Assembly: GCF_001908185.1 (NCBI RefSeq)
Contig: NZ_LGHM01000061.1
Coordinates: 1 to 64,000 of the forward strand
Reading direction: 5' to 3'
Source of the DNA: Bradyrhizobium sp. AS23.2
Lineage (GTDB): Bacteria; Pseudomonadota; Alphaproteobacteria; Rhizobiales; Xanthobacteraceae
DNA length: 64,000 nucleotides
This document shows, piece after piece, positions 17,057 to 26,121 of the stretch; the first letter of the stretch is position 1; each line of letters starts with the position of its first letter. A program made the translations under genes and the position numbers. A model generated the notes under the pieces. It had not been told where the DNA came from. It was given only the letters and a program-made list of their open reading frames with translations, and did not search any database.

Positions 17057-18910
17057 TTACCCGGACGAAGGCGCCGACTCCATGGTACGATCATATGACA
17101 TTTCGAGGCCTTCCAGATCGCCTTCCTTGCGCCACTTGCCGAGCAGCCGCAGGAACGCCACCGGCCCGCGCCAATATTGGCTGTTTCTTGCCGCGATCGG
17201 ATCGAACACGCCCTCGTTATTGTAGTAGCCGGGCGTGCATTCGGCGAGATAGGTCTGGCGGCCGAGCGCGGCTTTCACGACCTCCTCCACCCAGGCGTTC
17301 TCGGCGGCGAGCGTTGGCTCCAATGTCCGGGCGCCGCGCTTTCGCACCTGATCGATCACATAGGCGATGTGCTGTGATTGCTCGTCGATGATGTGCGGGA
17401 AGTTGGCGCTCTGGCCGGCCTGCACCGTGACGATCAGGAAGCAGTTCGGGAAACCGCGGCTGTAGAAGCCGTGCAACGTCTTGACGCCGTCGTGCCAGCG
17501 CTCGGTCAGGCTCATGCCGCCGCGGCCGTAGACCTCGAAGCCCATGCGGCGGGCGTAATCGGTACCGACCTCGAAACCGCTGGCATAGATCAAGCAGTCG
17601 AGCTCATAGGCCTTGCCGTCGACCACGACAGCGTTCTCGGTGATGCGCTCGGCGCCCTGCCCTTTGGTATCGACCAGATGCACATTGGGACGATTGAAGG
17701 TGTCGAGATATTCGTCATGGAAGCACGGCCGCTTGCAGAACGCCTTGTACCAGGGCTTCAGCGCAGCCGCGGCGGCTTCGTCCTTCACGATAGCGTCGAC
17801 GCGGGCGCGGATCTCCTCCATCTTGCGGTAGTCGGCCTGCTCGATGACCTTCAGCGCCTCCTCCATCGAGGTCACGGGCTGGGCCTGGCGGCGCGGCGCC
17901 AGCAGGATCTCGCCGAGCAGTCCGGTCCAGCCGTCCTGCACAAGATCGCGTTCGAACTGCTCGCCGGAGATGACCGCAGTGAAATTGTCCATGCGCTCAC
18001 GCTGCCAGCCAGGCTTGAGGCTCTGCGCCCAGCCATGATCCGTCGGCCGATCGTCGCGCACGCCGATCGCCGACGGTGTGCGCTGAAAGACATAGAGCTC
18101 CTTCGCGGACCGGCCGAGATGCGGCACGCATTGCACGGCGGTCGCACCGGTGCCGATGATGCCGACGCGCTTGTCGGCAAGACCGCTGAGACCACCGTCC
18201 GCGCTGCCACCGGTATAGCCATAGTCCCAACGGCTGGTGTGGAAGCTGTGTGCCTTGAAGCTTTCAATGCCGGGAATGCCCGGCAGCTTCGGACGGCTGA
18301 GTGGCCCGCCGGCCAGGATGACGAAGCGCGCGCGGATGCGATCGCCGCGATCGGTCTCGACCAGCCAGCGCGCCTCCTGCTCCTGCCATTCCATGCACGC
18401 GATGACGGTCTGAAACAGCGTGCGCTCGTAGAGGCCGAAATGACGGCCGATGCGGCGGGAGTGCTCGTAGATCTCCGGAGCCCGCGCATATTTGCGCAGC
18501 GGCATGTAGCCGGTCTCTTCCAGCAGCGGCAGGTAGATGTAGCTCTCGGTATCGCAGGCCGCGCCGGGGTAGCGATTCCAGTACCAGGTACCGCCGAAAT
18601 CGGCAGCCTTTTCCACGATGCGGAAGTCATCGATGCCGGCTTCGCGCAGACGCGCGCCGCAGAGCAGACCGCCGAAGCCGCCACCCACGATCAGCACTTC
18701 GGTCTGTTCGCCAACAGGCTCGCGCGCGAATCCGGGATCGGCCCAGGGATCGTCGAGGTAGCGGCCGAAATTGCCTGTTACCTCGACATATTGCGCCTTG
18801 CCTTCGGCGCGCAGACGGCGGTCGCGTTCGTCGCGATAACGCGCACGGAGTGCCGCAATATCAACCGTAGATTCGCCGGCTGTACCGGTCTTGTGTCTTT
18901 CCGCTGACAT
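17057..18910 (-). CDS. Baeyer-Villiger-type flavin monooxygenase
   Basis: The 617-residue FAD/NADPH enzyme has the first Rossmann motif VLIVGGGFGG (about residues 73-81), a second one GIIGTGATAVQ, and the Baeyer-Villiger fingerprint FKAHSFHTSRWDY (about 218-230). It would insert oxygen next to a carbonyl in cyclic or linear ketones. An N-terminal extension of about 70 residues before the FAD site makes it longer than cyclohexanone monooxygenase and closer to the long HAPMO/CPDMO type. GGAGG before the ATG at 18910 sets the start. It is divergent from an acyl-CoA ligase, so the product ester or acid may be activated by that neighbour. Confidence 0.88.
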   Translation of the reverse strand: MSAERHKTGTAGESTVDIAALRARYRDERDRRLRAEGKAQYVEVTGNFGRYLDDPWADPGFAREPVGEQTEVLIVGGGFGGLLCGARLREAGIDDFRIVEKAADFGGTWYWNRYPGAACDTESYIYLPLLEETGYMPLRKYARAPEIYEHSRRIGRHFGLYERTLFQTVIACMEWQEQEARWLVETDRGDRIRARFVILAGGPLSRPKLPGIPGIESFKAHSFHTSRWDYGYTGGSADGGLSGLADKRVGIIGTGATAVQCVPHLGRSAKELYVFQRTPSAIGVRDDRPTDHGWAQSLKPGWQRERMDNFTAVISGEQFERDLVQDGWTGLLGEILLAPRRQAQPVTSMEEALKVIEQADYRKMEEIRARVDAIVKDEAAAAALKPWYKAFCKRPCFHDEYLDTFNRPNVHLVDTKGQGAERITENAVVVDGKAYELDCLIYASGFEVGTDYARRMGFEVYGRGGMSLTERWHDGVKTLHGFYSRGFPNCFLIVTVQAGQSANFPHIIDEQSQHIAYVIDQVRKRGARTLEPTLAAENAWVEEVVKAALGRQTYLAECTPGYYNNEGVFDPIAARNSQYWRGPVAFLRLLGKWRKEGDLEGLEMSYDRTMESAPSSG

Positions 18911-19087
18911 CCATTTCCTCCACGGCGGACGCTGCTTCGCGAGGCAGCTCGCAGAAGTTAGCCCTGAAAAAGTGACGCATGCAATCACGTCCACCGTTTT
19001 TTGCGTGAACGTCGCGTGGCGTTCCGCTACCGTGCGCGCAAATCACGAGCGTACGCCATGCAACGACATGGCGGTCTGGAGGAGACC

Positions 19088-20713
19088 ATGCAGGGATTGA
19101 TGATGGACATGCCGCTCCTGATCAGCGGCCTGATCCAATATGCCGCCGACTATCACGGCGAAGCGGAGATCGTCGCGCGCGAGATCGAGGGCGATATCCA
19201 CCGCTACACCTATGCGGACGCCCATCCGCGCATCAAACGCATGGCCCTGGCCTTGAAGCGGCTCGGCATGAAGCCCGGCGACCGCGTCGGCACTCTGGCC
19301 TGGAACACACACCGTCATTTCGAGATGTTCTACGCCGCGCCGGGCATGGGTTACGTGTTGCACACCATCAACCCGCGGCTGTTTCCCGAGCAGCTCGTCT
19401 ACATCATCAACCACGCCGAAGACCGCCTGCTGTTCATCGATCGCGCCACGCTGCCGATCGTCGAGGCGATCGCGCCGCAGCTGAACACGATCGAGGCCTT
19501 CGTCGTGATGTCCTCGCGCGAGCGGATGCCGGAGACGAAGCTTGCGAGCGTGCACTGCTACGAGGAGCTTCTGGAGAAGGAGAACGATTCCGGCTTCACC
19601 TGGCCGGAGTTCGACGAAAAATCCGCATCCACCATCTGCTACACCTCGGGCACGACGGGCAACCCGAAGGGCGTGATCTATTCGCACCGCGCCGCGATCC
19701 TGCAGACCATGACATGCTGCAATTTCGACTTCCTGCCCGGACATGTCGAAGGCGTGCGCGAGGTGATGATGCCGATGGCGCCGCTGTTCCACGGCAATGG
19801 CTGGAACATGCCATTCACCGCGCCTTATACCGGCTCGAAGCTGGTGCTGCCCGGCCGCAATTACGAACCCGACAAGCTCTACGAATTGCTCGAAGGCGAG
19901 AAGGTAACGCTCTCCGCAGGCGTGCCGAGCTTCTGGCTGATCCTGCTCGACTGGCTGGGGCGGACCGGCAACAAATTCTCCACCCTGCGCGCAACGCTGT
20001 CGTCGGGCTCCGCGCCGCCGCGCGCGATGGTCGAGAAGCTCAAGCGCGACTACGACATCGACTACATCCAGGCCTGGGGCATGACCGAGGCCTTGGGCTG
20101 CTCGATGCCGGGCTTGCGGCCTGGCTCGGAGCATCTCGGCGACAAGGAGAAGTTCGACCGGCGCCAGGTGTCCGGCCGCGCCTGTCTCGGCACCGCCCTG
20201 CGCATCGTCGACGACGGCGGCAACGAGCTGCCGCGCGACGGCAAGACCGTCGGACATCTGCGCGCCCGCGGTCCATGGGTCGCTTCCGGCTACATGAAGC
20301 TCGACGAGGGCCTCGACCGCGACGGCTGGCTGATCACCGGCGACATGGCCGTGATCGATCCGCAAGGCCACGTCACGCTCACGGACCGCTCCAAGGACGT
20401 GATCAAGTCCGGCGGCGAATGGATCTCCTCGATCCAGCTCGAGGACATCGCCTTGTCACATCCCGACATCCTGCAAGCTGCCGTGGTCGCGATTTCGCAT
20501 GAGAAGTGGCAGGAGCGCCCCCTGCTCCTCGTCGTCCGCAAGAAAGGCGCGACCGTCGACGGCAAGGCGCTGCTCGACCACATGCGCCCGAAGATCGCGA
20601 GCTGGTGGATGCCGGACGCCGTCGAATTCCTGGACGAATTCCCGATGACCGGGACCGGCAAGGTGCTGAAGTCGGCTCTGCGCGAGAAATTCAAGGGATA
20701 CCGCGTCGCCTGA
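19088..20713 (+). CDS. Acyl-CoA ligase (AMP-forming)
   Basis: The 541-residue adenylate-forming enzyme activates a carboxylic acid to its CoA thioester through an acyl-AMP. The P-loop-like motif ICYTSGTTGNPKGVIYSH, the QAWGMTEALG motif, the GDMAVIDPQGHVTLTDRSKD hinge and the catalytic lysine in TGTGKVLKSALREK are all present. Overall it resembles medium/long-chain fatty-acyl-CoA ligases of the AlkK type. The ATG at 19088 follows CTGGAGGAGACC. It is transcribed divergently from the Baeyer-Villiger monooxygenase, which suggests a shared catabolic route for an aliphatic or alicyclic ketone. A hairpin with T-rich tail follows the gene. Confidence 0.9.
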   Translation: MQGLMMDMPLLISGLIQYAADYHGEAEIVAREIEGDIHRYTYADAHPRIKRMALALKRLGMKPGDRVGTLAWNTHRHFEMFYAAPGMGYVLHTINPRLFPEQLVYIINHAEDRLLFIDRATLPIVEAIAPQLNTIEAFVVMSSRERMPETKLASVHCYEELLEKENDSGFTWPEFDEKSASTICYTSGTTGNPKGVIYSHRAAILQTMTCCNFDFLPGHVEGVREVMMPMAPLFHGNGWNMPFTAPYTGSKLVLPGRNYEPDKLYELLEGEKVTLSAGVPSFWLILLDWLGRTGNKFSTLRATLSSGSAPPRAMVEKLKRDYDIDYIQAWGMTEALGCSMPGLRPGSEHLGDKEKFDRRQVSGRACLGTALRIVDDGGNELPRDGKTVGHLRARGPWVASGYMKLDEGLDRDGWLITGDMAVIDPQGHVTLTDRSKDVIKSGGEWISSIQLEDIALSHPDILQAAVVAISHEKWQERPLLLVVRKKGATVDGKALLDHMRPKIASWWMPDAVEFLDEFPMTGTGKVLKSALREKFKGYRVA

Positions 20714-20722
20714 GCGGCCAGC

Positions 20723-20755
20723 CGATCGCGCACCGGCCCTTCCCGTGCGCGATCG
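20723..20755 (+). terminator. Terminator of the acyl-CoA ligase gene
   Basis: CGATCGCGCAC (20723-20733) pairs perfectly with GTGCGCGATCG (20745-20755), and a T-rich stretch TCTTCATCTTTT follows. It lies ten bases after the stop codon. Confidence 0.65.
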
Positions 20756-20823
20756 TCTTCATCTTTTGGTAGATTCGGCGGCGATATATCGAGGTGTCGC
20801 CAACTCCAGGGATTGAGGACACC

Positions 20824-21322
20824 ATGGCGTTTTCCGGATTAGGCCTGCATCTCGGCAATCTGTCGCGCCTGTCGAATGCGCAGACGCGCTCGATCAGCCC
20901 CGAGAACTTCACCGGCGAGAAGGGCAAGGGCGGCATGTCCGTCGACGCCCCGCGGCGCGCCAGGCCCGCGATCTCGGCCAGGGGTGGAAGGTCTCGCCCT
21001 ATGTCGTGATCGAGCCCGGCACGACCTTCACGCTCGCCGACATCGAGGGCCAGGGCGCGATCTGCCGCAGGTGATCCGCCCCGATGGCGTCTACAAATCG
21101 CAGCAACGTTTCGGCATGTACCGCTGGCACATCCCAGACCCCATACGCTTCCACTCTGATCTTCGCGTGACGATCCAGGCGCTCGGCTGGTTGCCGGGAA
21201 CGAAAGACGCAAAATATCTTCCGTTGCAGGATGACATCGCCTCGGTCGCGTTCTGGTATCAGACGCTGCCGACGGCGCCCTTCCCGAAACTGCCCGGCCC
21301 GGATTATCTCGAAATCGGCTAG
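20824..21322 (+). pseudogene. Remnant of a DUF2961 (GH172-like) gene, internally deleted
   Basis: The N-terminal part (MAFSGLGLHLGNLSRLSNAQ at 20824) runs in one frame, then shifts near 20940. The next frame continues ARDLGQGWKVSPYVVIEPG and ADIEGQGAI before a stop at about 21075. The C-terminal part resumes as LPQVIRPDGVYKSQQRFGMY and ends PDYLEIG with TAG at 21322. As I recall the DUF2961 family, complete proteins are about 350-390 residues with a long middle section. Here only about 170 codons remain, so roughly half the gene is missing in addition to the frameshift. The intact family is related to GH172 glycoside hydrolases. Confidence 0.8.
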
Positions 21323-21409
21323 AGCATGATCCGGAAAAGTGCGCAGCGGTTTTCCGAAAGGATCATACTCAAATAAATAGAGCGCGATGCCTCCCAATCC
21401 CATCGCGCT
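21322..21409. repeat. Composite palindromic repeat (GCATGATCCGGAAAA type)
   Basis: GAGCATGATCCGGAAAA at 21322-21338 pairs with TTTTCCGAAAGGATCATACTC ending at 21370. A second perfect hairpin follows, AGCGCGATG (21381-21389) with CATCGCGCT (21401-21409). The same two modules occur in the opposite order at 44519-44601. This is a widespread rhizobial intergenic repeat; it starts at the end of the broken DUF2961 gene. Confidence 0.8.
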
Positions 21410-21823
21410 TTAGGGCGTGTACTCCTTAGCAACTGGCCGACTGATGTCCGCTTCTCCTCCAACAGCGGCGCGAAAGCGGACTTCGCCTGAGGTCCGAGTC
21501 GGGCCACTTCCGGACTCATGCATCGCAGCAGTCGCGCCCTATTCGATCTCCTTGTCAGGGCGCCCAAGCATAGTCGGCCGCGGCAGCTAGCATGCATGCA
21601 AATGGCTCGGCACTTGTCGCTAGGAAACGCTCAGCGCTGCGCAATGTGCGGCTGCGGCGCATGAGCAAGAAACCGAGGGGCCACCACGGTTGCCTGCGAC
21701 TCGCCATTTTTTGACGCTAGCCTAGAGGTGGGCTTGACGGCTAAGTTGATTTTTAGACGTCTATAGAGTTCACTCGGACCGTTTCGGGCAAGCAGTGCTC
21801 GCAGTTCGGCGGGAGGTGGTGCG
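21323..21823. other. Intergenic region rich in repeats, upstream of the signalling cluster
   Basis: The left third is filled by two repeat families (21322-21409 and 21444-21481). No gene is supported. The right end, about 21720-21823, should hold the promoter of the signalling cluster and ends with GGGAGG upstream of the DivK-like gene. Confidence 0.4.
21444..21481. repeat. Dispersed ATGTCCGCTT repeat, copy 5
   Basis: ATGTCCGCTT (21444-21453) and AAGCGGAC (21474-21481) give a perfect 8-base inverted repeat with a 20-base loop. The half-sites match those at 6545-6598. Confidence 0.55.
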
Positions 21824-22198
21824 ATGCCCAAGATCCTGCTGGTCGAAGACAACGAGATGAATCGCGACATGCTCTCGCGGCGCCTCGTGCGCAGCGGTTA
21901 CGAAGTCATCATTGCCGAGGACGGAGCGGGCGGCGTTGCAATGGCGACAAGCGACAGGCCCGATCTCATTTTGATGGACATGAGCCTGCCGGTGATTGAC
22001 GGTTGGGAGGCGACGCGCCGGATCAAGGCTACGCCGGAGCTGCGAAAGATCCCCATCATCGCGCTCACAGCGCACGCCCTGGCGACTGATCGGGACAAGG
22101 CCCTAGAGGCAGGCTGTGACGACTACGACACAAAACCGATCGAGCTGCAAAGGCTGATAGGCAAGATAAAGACGCTGCTCGCGCGAGCTGGCGGGTAA
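21824..22198 (+). CDS. Single-domain response regulator, DivK/CheY-like
   Basis: The 124-residue receiver has no output domain. The acidic pocket is in LLVEDNEMNRDM, the phosphoacceptor is Asp52 (LMDMSLPVIDG), the switch Thr is in ALTAH (about 82) and the conserved Lys104 is in DTKP. It most resembles DivK-type regulators, which pass phosphate or bind histidine kinases. GGGAGG precedes the ATG. It is the first gene of a four-gene signalling cluster with a FIST sensor, a hybrid kinase and a receiver-cyclase, so it may be the soluble phosphate carrier or sink of that relay. Confidence 0.9.
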   Translation: MPKILLVEDNEMNRDMLSRRLVRSGYEVIIAEDGAGGVAMATSDRPDLILMDMSLPVIDGWEATRRIKATPELRKIPIIALTAHALATDRDKALEAGCDDYDTKPIELQRLIGKIKTLLARAGG

Positions 22199-22463
22199 AT
22201 GGCTACCGTGCCACGATATCCGCCGGTAACGTGATGCCCACACCCGGCCCACTGAAAGCCCACAGCTGGCCATTCAGCGGATTGTTGTCGCCGCGTTCCA
22301 GCAAGCGTAAAATTCAGTTGGCCCACGTTCTAGCAGGCGGGGGGTGCAGTCTCGCAAATTTCATGGCCGGAGTTATCGCCGTGCTTGCAGCGGCGATCAG
22401 CTACTCTACTCGGGCGGATGTCCAGACCGGGGTGGCAGGCCGATCAGGAGCGGGAGGAAACTC

Positions 22464-23603
22464 ATGAAAGCAGCACAATACAAATGGTCCCAAAGTGAGG
22501 GGTGGCGGCCGAATTTGCCTACCGGTGACGTCGGACGCCAAAGTGTAGTGTTCGTTTTCGGCGCGAGATCGCGAATGCAGGCAGATGATCCCGTTAGCGA
22601 GCTGCGCGACCATTTCAAAGGGGCCGCGATGCTCGGTTGCTCGACTTCCGGAGAGATTGTCGGTGACATGGTCGTCGACGACTCGGTGATTGCCACAGTT
22701 GTCGACTTCGAACATGCGCGACTCCGGTCCGCCTCCGTTCCGATCGGCGAGGCGAAGGCGAGCTACGACGTCGGCAAGGAGCTCGCGCAGCAGTTGAACG
22801 ACGCCTCGTTACGCCATGTGTTCGTGCTTTCGGATGGCTTGCACGTCAATGGCTCCGACTTGGCGCGCGGTCTGGCGGGCGGCGTCCCAGAAGGCGTGTC
22901 GATCACAGGTGGCCTTTCCGGAGACGGGACCAACTTCGCCGAGACTTGGGTCGTTGCCGACGATGCCGCGGGGCCCGACCGCGTAGCAGCGGTGGGCCTG
23001 TACGGCGACGATTTGCGAATTGGCTACGCATCGATGGGCGGCTGGGAGCCATTCGGGCCGGTGCGCATCATCACTCGGGCCGAGGGCAACATCCTCTACG
23101 AGCTGGATGGACGGTCAGCGCTCGACCTTTACAAATCGTACCTGGGCGCACACGCCGAGCAGTTGCCAAGCTCTGCCTTGCTCTTTCCGATCTTGGTTAC
23201 CGAGGCAAAGGGCGACCAGGGTGTCGTCCGGACCGTCCTGTCTGTGAACGAGCAGAACAAGTCAATGACGTTCGCAGGCGACATCCGACAGGGCGGAACG
23301 GCGCAGTTGATGAAGACCAATGTTGACGATCTGGTCGACGGCGCGACGGCCGCCGCCAAGGCCAGCCTCAGTGGGCTGGGCGACAGGCGACCGGATCTTG
23401 CAATTCTGGTGAGCTGTGTCGGTCGTAAGCTTGTGATGAAGCAGCGCACCGAAGAAGAAATCGAAGCAATCCGGGATGTCTTCGGGACGAATACGAAGAT
23501 TTCCGGGTTCTACTCCTATGGCGAGCTTTGCCCCTTCGTGCATGGTGGTGAGTGCCGCCTGCACAATCAAACCATGACCATAACAACTTTCGCCGAGGAC
23601 TGA
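22464..23603 (+). CDS. FIST-domain sensory protein
   Basis: The 379-residue soluble protein has the FIST_N region (about residues 35-220; note LGCSTSGEI and GVSITGGLSGDG) followed by FIST_C (about 225-355; GNILYELDGRSALDLYKSYL and ending GFYSYGELCPF). FIST domains are thought to bind small ligands such as amino acids and usually sit beside signalling proteins. No output domain is fused here, so it probably acts in trans. GGGAGG lies just before the ATG at 22464, ruling out the longer frame from 22344. The hybrid kinase follows 16 bases later, strongly suggesting that the two work together. Confidence 0.88.
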   Translation: MKAAQYKWSQSEGWRPNLPTGDVGRQSVVFVFGARSRMQADDPVSELRDHFKGAAMLGCSTSGEIVGDMVVDDSVIATVVDFEHARLRSASVPIGEAKASYDVGKELAQQLNDASLRHVFVLSDGLHVNGSDLARGLAGGVPEGVSITGGLSGDGTNFAETWVVADDAAGPDRVAAVGLYGDDLRIGYASMGGWEPFGPVRIITRAEGNILYELDGRSALDLYKSYLGAHAEQLPSSALLFPILVTEAKGDQGVVRTVLSVNEQNKSMTFAGDIRQGGTAQLMKTNVDDLVDGATAAAKASLSGLGDRRPDLAILVSCVGRKLVMKQRTEEEIEAIRDVFGTNTKISGFYSYGELCPFVHGGECRLHNQTMTITTFAED

Positions 23604-23619
23604 ACGTCATAGGACACAG

Positions 23620-26121
23620 ATGCACAGGCTGCTACGACGCCAGCTCAGAAAGCACCTCGGTGTCGAGGACGAGGTGCCGGCTGCGCTGCAGCCTTTCGTA
23701 GCAGCCGTCGATGCCGCATACGCCGATTTCGACAGCGATCGAGCGATGCTCGAGCGCTCAGCGGAGCTGGGCTTGAAGGAGCTGTCGGAGGCGCGTGACG
23801 AGGCTACGCGGGCCCAGACTCGCTTGACCGATGCGATCGAGAGCATCTCGGAGGGGTTCTCGCTCTACGATTCGGATGACAAACTGGTGATATACAACCA
23901 GCGGTACCGGGACATGCACGGCACCGGCAGCATCAATGTCGTGAATCAGGGCGTGTCGTTCGAAACGATCCTCCGCAGCGCGGCCGCGAGCGGCGAGATC
24001 TGCGACGCGCAGGAGCATGTCGAGGCCTGGGTCGCCGAACGTCTCGCCCGGCATCGCAATCCCAAGGGCACGCACGTGCAACACCGCTCCGATGGGCGCT
24101 GGATCCAGATCGACGAGCGCAAAACCGACGATGGCGGCACGGTCGCGACCTATACCGACATCACCGACGTGAAGCAGGCGGAGCAGGCGATCCAGGAAAG
24201 CGAGCAGCGGCTGCGCGTCATTGCCGAGGCTGCGCCGATGGCGGTGGTGATCGTCACCTTCGATGACGGGATCATCCGGTATGCCAATCAACATTTCAGT
24301 GAAATGTTCAAGTTCGAAGGTTCGTCCGCACTGGGCCTACAAACTAAAAACCTCTATGCAGACCCGCAGCATCGTGAGCGCTTCATCGGTGCGCTGACCG
24401 AGCACGGCCATGTGGAGGGCATGGAGATGCTGTTCAAGCGGGCTGGAGGCGAGGAGTTCTGGGCGCTCATAGCCTCGCAGCGCGTCCAGTTCGAAGGGCG
24501 CCCGGCGATGATCACCGGCCTCGCCGACATCAGCGACCGCAAACGCATGGAGGGCGAGCTTCACAAGGCGATTTGGGCGAGCGAGCAAGCGACCCGCGCA
24601 AAATCTGACTTCGTCGCCAACATGAGCCATGAGCTGCGCACTCCCCTGAATGCGATCATCGGTTACAGCGAGATTCTGTTCGAGGACGCCCAGAGCGCCG
24701 GGCGCGAATTGGAGATGGAGGACCTGCGCAAGATCCAGGATGCCGGCAAGCATCTGCTCGGATTGATCGACAACATCCTCGATCTTTCCAAGATCGAGGC
24801 CGGCAAGATGACGCTCTACCTCGAGACCTTCGAGCTGCGGCCCATGATCGATAGCGTTGCGGCGACCGTCACCCCGCTGGCCAAGAAGACTGGCAACGCT
24901 CTGGCGGTGAACTGCGCCGACGAGATCGGCACGATCCACAGCGATCTGACCAAAGTGCGTCAGACCCTGTTCAACCTGCTCAGCAATGCCTGCAAGTTCA
25001 CAAGGAGCGGAACGATCACGTTGAGCGCGCGCCGTGATACGAACGAGGCCGGCGACTGGATCGAGTTCCAGGTGCTCGATACCGGTATCGGCATGACGCC
25101 GGATCAGCAGGCCAAGATATTCGAGGCCTTCACTCAGGCCGATGCCTCGACAACCCGCACCTATGGCGGCACCGGGCTGGGCCTCGCCATCACCAAGAGC
25201 TTCTGCCGGCTGATGGGCGGCGATGTGACGCTGACCAGCGAAGCCGGCAAGGGAACGACCTTCGTGGTTCGTCTGCCGGCGGTGACACGCGCTGCATCGG
25301 ACACTGCGATCTCGGCGGAAGAGAAGCGGCCCGAGGGTCCGCAGGTCACGGAGCCCGAGCACGCACCGACCGTTCTCGTGGTCGACGACGATCCCAACGC
25401 ACGGGAGCTGCTGCGTAGACACTTGCAGCGCGGCGGTTACGCCGTTCGCATGGCTGCCAACGGCCAGGAGGCGATACAGCTCGCCCGCACGCTGAAGCCC
25501 GACGTCGTCACGCTCGACGTCCTAATGCCGCAAGTGGACGGCTGGGCCGTGCTAAGCGCTATGAAGGAAGATCCGGCGCTTGCCGAAATTCCGGTGATCA
25601 TGGTCACGGTCGTCGATAACCAGACCATTGGCTTCTCGCTCGGCGCCGCCGATTACCTGATCAAGCCGATCGATCGCGACAGACTGGTCCGTGCGGTGGA
25701 AAAGTGCTGCCCAAAGGGCGCGCCACGGCACGTACTGATCGTTGAGGATGACGCTCCGACCAGTGAGCTGATGGGGCGCGCCTTGCGATCGATCAATTGC
25801 ACGGTCACCCAGGCAGAAAATGGTCGGGTTGGTCTCGAGCGTTTGAGCGAGGCTTTACCCGAAGCAATTCTGCTCGATCTGATGATGCCCGAGATGGACG
25901 GGTTCGAGTTCATCGCGCGGGTGCGCGCCGAATCCCGCTGGCGGCGGATCCCGATCATCGTCATCACCGCAAAGACACTGACCGCCGAGGATCTCGCGCG
26001 CCTCAACGGCCAGGTACAGCATTTGGTGCACAAGGGCGAATACAGCGGGAAGGCCGTCCTGGCGGCACTCGACGAGCTGGTACCCCGGCATGCTCCGCGC
26101 GCAAGTGCGGATCGGCCATGA
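23620..26121 (+). CDS. Hybrid sensor histidine kinase (PAS-PAS-HisKA-HATPase-REC-REC)
   Basis: The 833-residue cytoplasmic kinase has no transmembrane segment. An N-terminal helical region (about 1-70) precedes two PAS-like domains (about 70-190 and 195-310). HisKA has His337 in NMSHELRTPLNAIIGY, and the ATPase domain has NLLSNACKF, DTGIGM and GGTGLGLAI. Two receivers follow, with Asp633 (TLDVLMPQVDG) and Asp753 (LLDLMMPEMDG). It should autophosphorylate and pass phosphate through its own receivers and perhaps to the DivK-like protein or the cyclase. Input is probably the FIST protein encoded 16 bases upstream. Its TGA overlaps the ATG of the cyclase gene. AGGA is the modest ribosome-binding site. 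Confidence 0.93.
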   Translation: MHRLLRRQLRKHLGVEDEVPAALQPFVAAVDAAYADFDSDRAMLERSAELGLKELSEARDEATRAQTRLTDAIESISEGFSLYDSDDKLVIYNQRYRDMHGTGSINVVNQGVSFETILRSAAASGEICDAQEHVEAWVAERLARHRNPKGTHVQHRSDGRWIQIDERKTDDGGTVATYTDITDVKQAEQAIQESEQRLRVIAEAAPMAVVIVTFDDGIIRYANQHFSEMFKFEGSSALGLQTKNLYADPQHRERFIGALTEHGHVEGMEMLFKRAGGEEFWALIASQRVQFEGRPAMITGLADISDRKRMEGELHKAIWASEQATRAKSDFVANMSHELRTPLNAIIGYSEILFEDAQSAGRELEMEDLRKIQDAGKHLLGLIDNILDLSKIEAGKMTLYLETFELRPMIDSVAATVTPLAKKTGNALAVNCADEIGTIHSDLTKVRQTLFNLLSNACKFTRSGTITLSARRDTNEAGDWIEFQVLDTGIGMTPDQQAKIFEAFTQADASTTRTYGGTGLGLAITKSFCRLMGGDVTLTSEAGKGTTFVVRLPAVTRAASDTAISAEEKRPEGPQVTEPEHAPTVLVVDDDPNARELLRRHLQRGGYAVRMAANGQEAIQLARTLKPDVVTLDVLMPQVDGWAVLSAMKEDPALAEIPVIMVTVVDNQTIGFSLGAADYLIKPIDRDRLVRAVEKCCPKGAPRHVLIVEDDAPTSELMGRALRSINCTVTQAENGRVGLERLSEALPEAILLDLMMPEMDGFEFIARVRAESRWRRIPIIVITAKTLTAEDLARLNGQVQHLVHKGEYSGKAVLAALDELVPRHAPRASADRP

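Noticed and set aside
17378-18907. 509-codon plus-strand frame opposite the monooxygenase
   Set aside because: The monooxygenase motifs on the minus strand account for the whole stretch, and this frame shows no domain.
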